The notes: generated from the letters alone by a model not told the origin. 64,000 nt of DNA from an uncultured Dysgonomonas sp. (GCA_937995835.1 CALKIV010000002.1:1-64000), one strand, 5' to 3'. Shown: positions 8,508 through 16,616, counted from the stretch's first letter. Numbers and translations are program-made.

Positions 8508-9074
8508 ATGATGAGACGTAAAGACAGAGAAATGAGCAAAGAGTTTGCTCACACACTGATTGATCATTCTACCTATGGTGTACTATCAGTCATTGACAAA
8601 GAGGGCAATCCTTATGGACTTCCTCTTTCAATTGTTTGTCAAGGTGAAAAACTTTATTTTCATTCTGCCAAAGGAGGGAAGAAAGTAGAAGCTTTTGAAG
8701 ATGGGAAACAAGTCTGTGTCACCTTTGTAGGGAAAACAAAAATACCTGAACTGTTTTCAGAAGAAGAGCTTCAAGGCTTTTTAAAAGATGAAAGTAAGGG
8801 TGCAACCTTGAGCAGTAAGGTTTTTACCACAGAATATGAATCAGCAATGGTCTTTGGCAAAATACATTTAGTGACTGATCAGCCTGAAGCCATTGAAGCT
8901 TTACGCCTGATCTGTCAGAAATATACACCGTCCAAGATGGAATATTTTGACTTAGCCATCAAGTCAGGTTTATCCAGAACAAATATTTATCGAGTAGATA
9001 TAGAAGAAATCACAGCTAAACGAAAAAAGTTTGCCCCTTCGGGTGAAGAACTCAAATGGGGAAAGCTCGAATAA
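8508..9074 (+). CDS. Pyridoxamine-phosphate-oxidase-fold flavoprotein (NimA-like)
   Basis: The 188-residue protein has the split-barrel FMN-binding fold. It starts with MRRKDRE and continues with a YGVLSVIDKEGNPYGLPLS segment, typical of the NimA / 5-nitroimidazole antibiotic-resistance and FMN-binding family. Such proteins bind FMN or haem and reduce small oxidants; only some Nim proteins confer nitroimidazole resistance. It begins 12 bases after ccsA and precedes the terminator, so it belongs to the nrf operon. A redox role linked to nitrite respiration is possible, but the sequence cannot show the substrate. Confidence 0.8.
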   Translation: MMRRKDREMSKEFAHTLIDHSTYGVLSVIDKEGNPYGLPLSIVCQGEKLYFHSAKGGKKVEAFEDGKQVCVTFVGKTKIPELFSEEELQGFLKDESKGATLSSKVFTTEYESAMVFGKIHLVTDQPEAIEALRLICQKYTPSKMEYFDLAIKSGLSRTNIYRVDIEEITAKRKKFAPSGEELKWGKLE

Positions 9075-9087
9075 TTTTTTGGAAAGT

Positions 9088-9117
9088 AAAAGGCTCACAA
9101 CTAATTGTGAGCCTTTT
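9088..9117. terminator. Bidirectional terminator between the nrf and hcp-ric operons
   Basis: AAAAGGCTCACAA (9088-9100) and TTGTGAGCCTTTT (9105-9117) form a perfect 13-bp stem with loop CTAA. T or A runs on the stem flanks serve both strands. It lies between the convergent Nim-like gene and ric. Confidence 0.85.
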
Positions 9118-9149
9118 ATCATTAGAACCTTGATTTGTTCTAAAACAAC

Positions 9150-9875
9150 TTAACCAAAACTCTCCTCTAGTTTTATAGCTTTAGGGAATAAAATATTATT
9201 CTCCACATGGATATGAATATGTAAGTTTTCTTCAAACTGTCTTAATTCTTCCAAAACTAATTTATAAGAATTACATGCATATTCTGGTGCAACATAAGCA
9301 CCTGTCAGCCCCGATATCTTTCTGAATCGATCCCCTTCACCATCATGTTCCTGTATCATCACCCGTATAGGATTATTTACACTTCCACAATGGAATCGAG
9401 GCAATTGCTCTCCTTTGCTTTGTGCTAAAAGAAGCTCACGAATGAGTGGAAATAAAATATTTTCTTCTTTAGCTAAATGATCGTGAAGATCAACCAATGA
9501 AGCGCTGAATAGCTCAGTCACTTGGTGAAGATGAGAATCTCTATCTCCATGTGCATTCACCACTTTGGTTAACAAAGCATGGATCTCAGTTCCACGAGTA
9601 CGTATATAATGATGATGAAACTTCACTACATAATCGATCAGAAGATCAAGCGACCACTGATCAAAATTAAGTGCTTGAGGCAGAGAGTCGCTTTTGACGC
9701 TCAACTCTAAATCTTTGAGTAGATCATCTAACACCACTCCACTCTTCTTGACAGCTTCTGAAAGGAGGATATCTCCTCCACAACAGAAATCTATTCCATA
9801 AGATTGAAATACTTTGGCAAATTCGATGTTTTGAGCAACAATCTCTCCTACCGTTTTATTTACAAAATCTTTCAT
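9150..9875 (-). CDS. ric: RIC / YtfE / ScdA di-iron protein, iron-sulfur cluster repair
   Basis: Proteins of this family repair or protect Fe-S clusters after nitric oxide or oxidative stress using a hemerythrin-like di-iron site. I chose the ATG at 9875 (241 aa); upstream codons reach a TTG overlapping hcp. The N-terminal ScdA_N domain has the hallmark CCGG at residues 31-34. A four-helix domain follows, with His and Glu ligands in the patterns KFHHHY, HDHLAKEENILFP, QEHDGEGD and HIHIHVENNILFPKA. The gene lies 20 bases after hcp on the same strand. Hcp (NO reduction) and RIC (damage repair) are natural operon partners. Confidence 0.93.
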   Translation of the reverse strand: MKDFVNKTVGEIVAQNIEFAKVFQSYGIDFCCGGDILLSEAVKKSGVVLDDLLKDLELSVKSDSLPQALNFDQWSLDLLIDYVVKFHHHYIRTRGTEIHALLTKVVNAHGDRDSHLHQVTELFSASLVDLHDHLAKEENILFPLIRELLLAQSKGEQLPRFHCGSVNNPIRVMIQEHDGEGDRFRKISGLTGAYVAPEYACNSYKLVLEELRQFEENLHIHIHVENNILFPKAIKLEESFG

Positions 9876-9895
9876 TGTTATTTTTTTTTCAAAAC

Positions 9896-11545
9896 TTATG
9901 CTATCCAAGCTTCCATATCACTTTCAACATCAGAAATACCTCCAATGCCGAAGTTGTCGATCAACACTTTCAACACATTCGGTGAGATGAATGCAGGTAA
10001 AGATGGTCCTAAGTGAATATTCTTAACCCCTAGGCTCAACAATGCCAATAGTACGATCACAGCTTTTTGTTCATACCAAGCAATGTTGTATACGATTGGC
10101 AATTCGTTGATATCTTCTAATTCAAATACTTCTTTCAGTTTCATTGCAATGACAGCCAAAGAGTAACTATCGTTACACTGTCCTGCATCCAGTACGCGAG
10201 GTATGCCACCTATATCGCCCAATGGAAGCTTGTTGTATCTATACTTCGCACAACCAGCAGTAAGAATCACAGTGTCGTTTGGAAGTGCTTCTGCAAATTC
10301 TGTGTAATAGCTTCTACCTTTCACACGACCATCGCAACCAGCCATTACCACAAATTTCTTGATAGCCCCACTCTTCACAGCGTCTACCACTTTGTCAGCT
10401 AATTGAAGCACTTGATGATGTGCAAAACCTCCAACGATGGTTCCCTCTTCTATCTGAGTAGGTGCTGCACATTTCTTGGCAAGCTCGATGATCTCTGAAA
10501 AGTCTTTCTTGCCATTGGCATCAGCCTTTATATATTTGAAACCAGGATAGCCGGTCGAATTAGTTGTAAATACTTTATCTTTATACGAAGCGTTATTCAG
10601 TGGAGGAACAATACAGTTGGTTGTAAACAAAATTGGTCCGTTGAAGCTAGTAAACTCTTCACGTTGTTTCCACCAAGCATTACCATAGTTGCCCACAAAG
10701 TGAGAATATTTTTTGAATTTTGGATAGTAGTTCGCTGGAAGCATTTCGCTATGTGTATAAACATCCACACCGGTTCCTTCTGTTTGCTCCAAAAGGTCTT
10801 CCATATCTTTTAGGTCATGACCACTGATCAAGATGGCCGGATTGTTTTTCACACCGATATTCACTTCTGTCAATTCTGGATTACCATAGCTTTCAGTATT
10901 TGCTTTATCAAGCAAAGCCATTGTTTTTACCCCCACAGCACCAGTCTCTAGCACCAAAGCAATCAGTTGCTCAACACTCAATGTGCCCAAAGCAATATCG
11001 TGCATGGCACGTTGCATAAAGGTATCAACCTCTTCATCCAAGTAACCTAGTCTAGCTGCATGTTCTGCATAAGCAGCCATCCCTTTCAGTCCATAAACAG
11101 TGAGTTGAGAAAGTGAGCGTACATCCTCGTTCTTCTCTGCTAAGATGCCCACAGTAGTAGCTAAATCATCATAATTTTCTTCTTTAGCTGTCCAAGTCAC
11201 TTGTGGTAGATTAGGATAATCCACACCGTTTTCTTTACAGAAAGCAAGCAATTGATCTCTTAATTCTAGGCTCTTAGTCACACGCTCTTTGATAGACGAT
11301 TCGTCAAAATTTGCATTCGTAATAGTGCAGAAAAGAGCATCACGAACAAAGTCGTTAACGAATTTGAAGTCGTACTCTTTTTTGCTTTCTCTTATCTTGA
11401 TACTTAATACCGAAATCCCTTGCAATGAATACATAAGCAAGTCCATGGCATTAGATGTAATAAAGTCTTTACCACAAACACCTTTCAATATACAGCCTTC
11501 TCCTTTAGCTGTCTCTTGACACTGATAACAAAACATTTTCTCCAT
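9896..11545 (-). CDS. hcp: Hybrid-cluster protein Hcp
   Basis: Hcp carries an Fe4S2O2 hybrid cluster and in characterised bacteria reduces nitric oxide or related species under anaerobic conditions. The 549-residue length fits the family. The N-terminal cysteine set is C6-x2-C9-x8-C18-x5-C24, the short spacing of the [4Fe-4S] class found in strict anaerobes rather than the E. coli class. Downstream hybrid-cluster ligands are apparent in GHDLKD, FTTNCIV, AGCDGR, AGCAKYRYN and DAGQCNDSYS. It is transcribed divergently from the HcpR-like regulator, with a palindromic site between them. Confidence 0.97.
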   Translation of the reverse strand: MEKMFCYQCQETAKGEGCILKGVCGKDFITSNAMDLLMYSLQGISVLSIKIRESKKEYDFKFVNDFVRDALFCTITNANFDESSIKERVTKSLELRDQLLAFCKENGVDYPNLPQVTWTAKEENYDDLATTVGILAEKNEDVRSLSQLTVYGLKGMAAYAEHAARLGYLDEEVDTFMQRAMHDIALGTLSVEQLIALVLETGAVGVKTMALLDKANTESYGNPELTEVNIGVKNNPAILISGHDLKDMEDLLEQTEGTGVDVYTHSEMLPANYYPKFKKYSHFVGNYGNAWWKQREEFTSFNGPILFTTNCIVPPLNNASYKDKVFTTNSTGYPGFKYIKADANGKKDFSEIIELAKKCAAPTQIEEGTIVGGFAHHQVLQLADKVVDAVKSGAIKKFVVMAGCDGRVKGRSYYTEFAEALPNDTVILTAGCAKYRYNKLPLGDIGGIPRVLDAGQCNDSYSLAVIAMKLKEVFELEDINELPIVYNIAWYEQKAVIVLLALLSLGVKNIHLGPSLPAFISPNVLKVLIDNFGIGGISDVESDMEAWIA

Positions 11546-11613
11546 ATTTCTCTATTTTTAGTTTATTATTTTCTAACTTCATCACAAAGAAAAAGAAATG
11601 GCATAAGGAAAAT

Positions 11614-11629
11614 TGTCACAAATGTGACA
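11614..11629. promoter_or_regulatory. Palindromic Crp/Fnr-family operator between hcp and hcpR
   Basis: The sequence TGTCAC-AAAT-GTGACA has perfect 6-base arms around a 4-base centre. It resembles binding sites of Crp/Fnr/HcpR regulators. It sits in the 133-base gap between the divergent hcp and regulator genes, 69 bases from the hcp start and 50 from the regulator start, so one site could control both. I see no copy upstream of nrfH. Confidence 0.65.
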
Positions 11630-11678
11630 TCGATACATTTTATCAAAACTATTAGGGAATTATTATCATTTACTACTC

Positions 11679-12359
11679 ATGGAGCTTGATATATTAGATG
11701 CATTATCGAAATCGACATTATTCGAGAATATAAAACGAGAGGAAGTAGAATCCTTTTTGGACAAAAACACCTATCGCATAAAAGAATATACGAAAAATGA
11801 CGTACTGGCTCTTGCTGGCGATAAGGTTAATCATCTGATCATTGTGATCAAAGGTGAGTTGATTGCCAGAATGGTTTCTGAATCAGGGAAATATATACAA
11901 ATAGACAATTTCAGTCCCGGACGTATTATAGCTCCTGCCATGCTTTTTGCTACTGATGACGTTTTCCCTGTCAATGTTATTCCTGAGGAAGATGCCTCTG
12001 TCTTCTTTATGCATAAAGATACTTTTCTGAAAGCTATGCATCAGAATGAGAAACTGCTCCACAACTTTATTCGCATCGTTTCAGATATTAACCGTTTTTT
12101 GAGTACTAAAATTCATTCTTTATCCCTTAAAACAATCAGGGGTAAACTAGCTGAGTATATCTTGGTGGAATCTAAGAAACAGCAAAGTCTAAATAAAATT
12201 ACCTTACCTATGACCAAACAAGAATTGGCTGACAAATTTGCTGTGGCAAGACAGGCTCTTAGCCGATCTTTATCAGAATTGGAAGAAGAAGGCTTGGTCA
12301 GCATAAGAGGGCGAGAAATAAAAATATTGGATAGAGAGCGCCTATCTCTCGTAGAATGA
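11679..12359 (+). CDS. hcpR: Crp/Fnr-family transcription regulator, HcpR type
   Basis: The 226-residue protein has an N-terminal cyclic-nucleotide-binding-like beta-roll (about residues 15-125), a long dimer helix, and a C-terminal winged helix-turn-helix with MTKQELADKFAVARQALSRS as the recognition region (about residues 175-195). No Fnr-type cluster of N-terminal cysteines is seen. In Bacteroidales and sulfate reducers, HcpR is a haem-dependent NO/nitrite sensor controlling hcp. The assignment rests on the divergent hcp neighbour and the palindrome between them. mepB starts 7 bases downstream. Confidence 0.85.
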   Translation: MELDILDALSKSTLFENIKREEVESFLDKNTYRIKEYTKNDVLALAGDKVNHLIIVIKGELIARMVSESGKYIQIDNFSPGRIIAPAMLFATDDVFPVNVIPEEDASVFFMHKDTFLKAMHQNEKLLHNFIRIVSDINRFLSTKIHSLSLKTIRGKLAEYILVESKKQQSLNKITLPMTKQELADKFAVARQALSRSLSELEEEGLVSIRGREIKILDRERLSLVE

Positions 12360-12366
12360 AAAAGAG

Positions 12367-12840
12367 ATGGATACTAATGACACTATTCAAAGATTTGCAA
12401 ATAACTATTTCGCTAACTCATCCTGCTCCGTTACTGATATTGAGCTAGAGAATCATAATAGGGACTACTGTGGTGCTAGGTTTAAAATCAATAACTATAC
12501 TGTAAGATTTAGGAAGGCTAAAATAACACCCAATAAAGTTGGTCAGTTTGTGGTGGTATGGCAGAAAGATCGAAACAATGTTAATGAAGCTTATCCTTAT
12601 GAGTTGTCCCCTGACTTCTTGATTGTATATACAGAAATGAAACTTAAAGAAGGTGCTTTTATCTTTCCCAAAGAGGCTTTGATGAAAAACAAAATTCTTT
12701 CTACTGACAAACAGAAAGGGAAAATGGGGTTTCGGGTCTACCCTTCATGGGATAAAGTAGAAAGTCCTCAAGCGTTAAAAACTCAGAGATGGCAAAGTAA
12801 ATACTTCGTTGATTTCACTCAAAAAGACTCCACTGTGTAG
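12367..12840 (+). CDS. MepB family protein
   Basis: The 157-residue soluble protein matches the MepB family, named after a gene of unknown function in the S. aureus mepRAB efflux locus. Visible family features are the YCGARFKINNYTVRFRKAKITP core and the C-terminal W-rich SWDK..QRWQSKYFVD region. It begins 7 bases after the Crp/Fnr regulator and is probably cotranscribed with it. There is no signal peptide or membrane segment. Function is not established. Its linkage to a nitrosative-stress regulator here is context, not proof of function. Confidence 0.8.
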   Translation: MDTNDTIQRFANNYFANSSCSVTDIELENHNRDYCGARFKINNYTVRFRKAKITPNKVGQFVVVWQKDRNNVNEAYPYELSPDFLIVYTEMKLKEGAFIFPKEALMKNKILSTDKQKGKMGFRVYPSWDKVESPQALKTQRWQSKYFVDFTQKDSTV

Positions 12841-12922
12841 ATATATTCCCTCAAAAACGAAGTATTTTTCAAACATTGTCAAATATCTTAACTCTTAAAG
12901 GTCACTGACTCTCTTTTATTAT

Positions 12923-12930
12923 TATCTTTG
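12923..12930 (+). promoter_or_regulatory. -7 promoter element upstream of the first cobalamin riboswitch
   Basis: TATCTTTG matches TAnnTTTG exactly and lies about 36 bases before the first riboswitch core, so the predicted transcript would begin just ahead of the aptamer. No clear TTTG -33 box is present. Confidence 0.5.
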
Positions 12931-12965
12931 TCGACTGAAAAGAGTTCTTTATCATTTTTCATCCA

Positions 12966-13166
12966 TTAAGGTGCTTGTCTTTTTAATAAGACATAAGGGA
13001 ACCACGTGCAAATCGTGGACTGTCGCGCAACTGTAATCACTGTTAATTTCTATTTTGATAAATAGAGTCACTGTTTCTCTCAAGGAATGGGAAGGCTAAA
13101 AAAATAGAAAGGTGTAAGTCAGGAAACCTGCCTCATTGGAATTTGACTAAAACTTCGCGTAAAAGT
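12966..13166 (+). ncRNA. Cobalamin riboswitch 1 of a tandem pair
   Basis: Conserved pieces of the cobalamin aptamer appear in order: a 5' AAGGTGC segment (12968), AAGGGAA then a CACGTGCAAATCGTGG hairpin (about 12996-13019), the GCGCAACTGTAA core, GGAATGGGAAGG, and the B12 box AAGTCAGGAAACCTGCC at 13116-13132. L5 contains CGCG (13024-13027). A downstream hairpin, ACTT (13152-13155) with AAGT (13163-13166), presents CGCG in its loop (13156-13159) for the kissing interaction. The nearest gene is 400 bases away, beyond a second riboswitch. Confidence 0.92.
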
Positions 13167-13252
13167 AAGTGTCGAGTAATAATTTTCCTCTAAAAAGAAT
13201 CTGTTGAGGATAATTTCTCCCCTATTTATTTCCTTTAATCATAAGTTGCGAA

Positions 13253-13290
13253 GTTCTGTGAAGAACCTTGCTAAGTTTTTATACCTTTTT
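13253..13290 (+). promoter_or_regulatory. Putative expression platform of riboswitch 1 (terminator/antiterminator)
   Basis: GTTCT (13253-13257) and AGAAC (13262-13266) can form a hairpin followed by T-rich sequence to 13290. An alternative 8-bp pairing of AACTTCGC (13151-13158) with GCGAAGTT (13248-13255) would block this hairpin, and it also uses the bases of the riboswitch kissing-loop stem. This fits a ligand-controlled terminator, but it is only read by eye. Confidence 0.4.
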
Positions 13291-13324
13291 TAGGATATTA
13301 ACTAGAGCTAAAATAGCATTCATG

Positions 13325-13543
13325 TGTTTGGTGATACTACAAATATTCGTTTGTGGTATTAAAAGGGAATCTGGTGCAAAACCAGAACAGTGCCCGCTAC
13401 TGTAAGTCTCTGTACATATGCTTCGAGAGCACCACTAGCCACTATTGGGAGACCAATTGGGAAGGCAAACTTTGAAGCGAGACAAGTCAGGAAACCTGCC
13501 AGACAAAAATTAAATATCGAATCACTTCGGGGCCAAGGTGATA
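13325..13543 (+). ncRNA. Cobalamin riboswitch 2 of a tandem pair, next to the TonB receptor gene
   Basis: The core elements are TTGGTGATAC (13328), AAAAGGGAATCTGGTGCAAA (13361-13380), GCCCGCTACTGTAA, AATTGGGAAGGC, and the B12 box AAGTCAGGAAACCTGCC at 13484-13500. L5 reads GCCC (13392-13395). The downstream hairpin ATCACTT/AAGGTGAT (13521-13542) has loop CGGGGCC, which contains the complement GGGC. The hairpin ends 35 bases before the receptor ATG, with T-rich sequence between, so it could act by termination or by hiding the ribosome site. High cobalamin is expected to switch the operon off. Confidence 0.95.
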
Positions 13544-13577
13544 GTTTATAACCTTTTTATTTTTATAGAAAAAAATC

Positions 13578-15656
13578 ATGTTCAAGAAAAAATTACTATC
13601 TATTTTGTTAGTAGGATTTGTTGTTTCTGGCATTTCGGCTCAACACCAAAAACCCAAAATGTCTGACAGCGAACGCGAGCAAGCAGTAGAGCTTAACCAT
13701 GTTGTGGTTACTGGGACAGGAACACACCAACGCCTGAAAGATTCTCCTGCTCCTGTGGAGGTCATCACAGCCAGAGACATCAAAAGAACAGGAATCACTG
13801 ACTTTCAGCAAGCCATGTCTACTCTTGTTCCTTCTCTATCCTTCTCTGGTGGAGGTGCGATGGGGAATTATATGATGATGAATGGATTGTCTAACAAGTA
13901 CATTCTTGTGCTGATCAATGGTAGAAAATTAACTGGGGATGTGTCAAACAACATCGACCTATCCAGAATCGACGTTAGCAGAATCAAGCGAGTGGAAGTG
14001 CTACATGGTGCTGGTTCGTCTCTTTATGGTTCTGATGCCATTGCCGGTGTTATCAATATCATCACAGATGAGCCTAAAGACATCATGAGTGTGTCTAGTA
14101 CTACCAAGTTTGAAGAATATGGACAATTTTCTCAAATCGTAAATGTAGATTTGGCAAATGAAAAATTCGGATCATATACTTCTTATAAGCACGATCAGTC
14201 TCATGGATGGCAACAAAGTCCATACAAATATGACAAAAAAGGAGAGCCTGCGCCTACCTTAACTCAGACAACTAATGCTTTTCACTCTAATATTATAGAT
14301 CAAAGATTTACTTTCAATCCTACCAATAGATTGTCTTTTTATGCCAATGGTGGATATTATTGGAAATTGACCGATCGCCCTGAGTTCCAAAAAGACATAG
14401 ATGGAGGCTCAAAATATGATATACATTACGAGTCGTACAAATTTGGACTAGGTGGAAAATATAAGCTAAATAATAAGTCTACCCTCTCATTAGACATGAT
14501 TCAAGACAACTTTAATCAGAATTATAAATACACCTATGATGAGAAAGACTATAAGATAGGTGATTATAGCAAAACAAAAAGACAAAAATTTTATGATGTA
14601 GAAGCTAAGGGAATCTTCAAATTTGCTAAAAACAACACAACTGTTTTTGGATTAGATTACCGTTCGGAGACTCTTGATCGCCCGAGTGCCAATGTGGACG
14701 AATCGCTATACACCATGTCTGCTTATGGCCAACATGAAATCAAATTCTTAGACCACTTCACTGCTATCGGAGGATTGCGGTACGACTATCATGAAACAGC
14801 AAAAGGCCGAGTGACTCCTAAAGCAGCTCTTATGTATTCAGTAAATAACTTTAACTTCAGAGGTACATATTCTGCAGGGTTCAGAGCTCCGGGCTTAGAT
14901 GAACTATATTATTACTTATGGAAAGCAGGAACAAGCAGCACTGTTACAGTAGGTAACAAAAACTTGAATCCTGAAAAAAGTAACTATTTCTCTTTAAATG
15001 CTGAATATAAAACGAACCGTTTTTCTCTTTCTGCTACCGGATACCTCAACTATGTGGATGATATGATCACTGATCATACTACACCATTTGCAGATATGCC
15101 TGCTGATGTGGCTGCAAAATTGAAAGCTAAGATAAAGGAAGACTTTCACATGACTGACGATGAGATCGATGGGGTTAAGAACTACAAAGAATATCTCAAC
15201 CTAGAAAAAGGACAAGTAAGAGGGTTCAACGTTAGTGCTATGGCATATCTTGCTTATGGCGTTAGTGTGAATGCTAACTATGCTTATGCTTCGGCACAAG
15301 GGAAAGACAAAAGTGGCGAATGGGGACCAGTCAGCCGTTCCATCAGACACTCTGCTACTGTGGGAGCTAACTATCTAAAACATTGGGAGAAATATCAATT
15401 GAATGTTAATCTGAATACCAGATTCCAAAGCAAGAGAAATCAACCGGGTCATAGCTATGGTGATGCCCCCGGATATGGAATATGTAATATTTTCACCAGA
15501 CACACTTTCACTGGAATCAAATTTATCACATTGGAACCAGGGATTGGTATCAACAATATATTCAACAAGGTGGACGATCGTCCAAATGGCGTAAACTATG
15601 GTCTACTTTCTCCGGGAAGAACCGTAATGGCTAGTCTAAGAGTACAGTTTAAATAA
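13578..15656 (+). CDS. TonB-dependent outer-membrane receptor, BtuB/HmuR-like
   Basis: The 692-residue protein has a signal peptide ending near SAQHQ, a TonB-box-like segment (HVVVTGTGT, about residues 38-46), a plug domain with PVEVITARDIKRTG and YGSDAIAGVINI motifs, and a 22-strand-type barrel. The barrel contains the receptor box motif AGFRAPGLDELYY and a C-terminal strand VMASLRVQFK. Size fits cobalamin and haem receptors. Two cobalamin riboswitches stand directly upstream, which argues for a corrinoid or related tetrapyrrole as ligand. The chelatase genes that follow are of the haem-acquisition type. Substrate therefore remains open between corrinoid, haem and cobalt complexes. Confidence 0.9.
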   Translation: MFKKKLLSILLVGFVVSGISAQHQKPKMSDSEREQAVELNHVVVTGTGTHQRLKDSPAPVEVITARDIKRTGITDFQQAMSTLVPSLSFSGGGAMGNYMMMNGLSNKYILVLINGRKLTGDVSNNIDLSRIDVSRIKRVEVLHGAGSSLYGSDAIAGVINIITDEPKDIMSVSSTTKFEEYGQFSQIVNVDLANEKFGSYTSYKHDQSHGWQQSPYKYDKKGEPAPTLTQTTNAFHSNIIDQRFTFNPTNRLSFYANGGYYWKLTDRPEFQKDIDGGSKYDIHYESYKFGLGGKYKLNNKSTLSLDMIQDNFNQNYKYTYDEKDYKIGDYSKTKRQKFYDVEAKGIFKFAKNNTTVFGLDYRSETLDRPSANVDESLYTMSAYGQHEIKFLDHFTAIGGLRYDYHETAKGRVTPKAALMYSVNNFNFRGTYSAGFRAPGLDELYYYLWKAGTSSTVTVGNKNLNPEKSNYFSLNAEYKTNRFSLSATGYLNYVDDMITDHTTPFADMPADVAAKLKAKIKEDFHMTDDEIDGVKNYKEYLNLEKGQVRGFNVSAMAYLAYGVSVNANYAYASAQGKDKSGEWGPVSRSIRHSATVGANYLKHWEKYQLNVNLNTRFQSKRNQPGHSYGDAPGYGICNIFTRHTFTGIKFITLEPGIGINNIFNKVDDRPNGVNYGLLSPGRTVMASLRVQFK

Positions 15657-15664
15657 ATTATAGC

Positions 15665-16585
15665 ATGAAAAAGATACTTTTTATTTTAATGTTAACAACA
15701 TCAATCATTTGTCAGGCACATGAAGGAGGAAACTTCGTTGCTTCTGACATTCAGAAAGAGTTAGGCAAAGGCGATAAAGTGGCGTTACTGATGGTTCATT
15801 TCGGAACCACTTATGACGACACTCGCGCTGTCACCATAGACGCTATTAATCAAAAGGCAAAAGAAACTTTCAAAGATCTAGAGATCAGAGAAGCATACAC
15901 TTCACGCATTGTTATGCGTCGTTTAAATGACCGAGGGATAGTGAAGGCTGATCCTGTGAGTGCACTTCTTCGCCTAAAAGCTGATGGCTATACACATGTT
16001 TTAGTGCAGAGCTCAAACATCATCGAAGGCGTGGAAATGGAATCTCTTAGAAGAGATGTAGCTTCTGTAAAGCAATTCTTCAAAGAAATCAGAGTGGGAA
16101 ATCCCCTGTTATATGCTACTGAAGACTTTGAACGTGTGGCTGACATCTTCATCAATACTTATCCTGAGAAGAAAGACTTTGTGCTTGTTGGTCATGGTAC
16201 TTATACCCCAAGCACAGCCTCTTATGCTATGATGGATTACATCTTCAAGGCTAAAGGAAATGGGAACTTCCATGTGGGAACTGTGGAAGCATACCCTACT
16301 TTCGATAATGTAGTAGATCAATTGAAGGTTAGAAAAGCAAAACAAGTGTGTCTTATTCCTTTCATGTTTGTTGCTGGCGACCATGCCAACAATGACATTG
16401 CAGGAGACTGGAAAGATGATTTAGAAAAAGCTGGATATAAAGTAGATGTAGCAATGAAAGGCCTTGGAGAATATCCAGAGATCCAAGACATCTTCATCGA
16501 GCATATCCAATTTATCATGCACCACCGTATGCTAGACATTATGGATAAGAAAAAAGCATACGCCGCAGGAGCAGAAGTTCACTAA
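15665..16585 (+). CDS. cbiK: CbiK-type cobaltochelatase with signal peptide (periplasmic)
   Basis: CbiK proteins insert cobalt into sirohydrochlorin, and periplasmic versions are known in Desulfovibrio. This 306-residue protein starts with a clear signal peptide cleaved near CQAHE, so it should act outside the cytoplasm, away from corrin biosynthesis. Family residues are present: VHFGTT near the start, H177 in VGHGT, E208 in GTVEAYP and H240 in AGDHANND, matching the metal/tetrapyrrole ligands. It lies 8 bases after the receptor gene. Its location suggests handling of imported tetrapyrroles, either insertion or removal of metal, rather than de novo cobalamin synthesis. Confidence 0.88.
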   Translation: MKKILFILMLTTSIICQAHEGGNFVASDIQKELGKGDKVALLMVHFGTTYDDTRAVTIDAINQKAKETFKDLEIREAYTSRIVMRRLNDRGIVKADPVSALLRLKADGYTHVLVQSSNIIEGVEMESLRRDVASVKQFFKEIRVGNPLLYATEDFERVADIFINTYPEKKDFVLVGHGTYTPSTASYAMMDYIFKAKGNGNFHVGTVEAYPTFDNVVDQLKVRKAKQVCLIPFMFVAGDHANNDIAGDWKDDLEKAGYKVDVAMKGLGEYPEIQDIFIEHIQFIMHHRMLDIMDKKKAYAAGAEVH

Positions 16586-16616
16586 TAATAGTTTATAGAA
16601 AAAAAAATCACAATTC

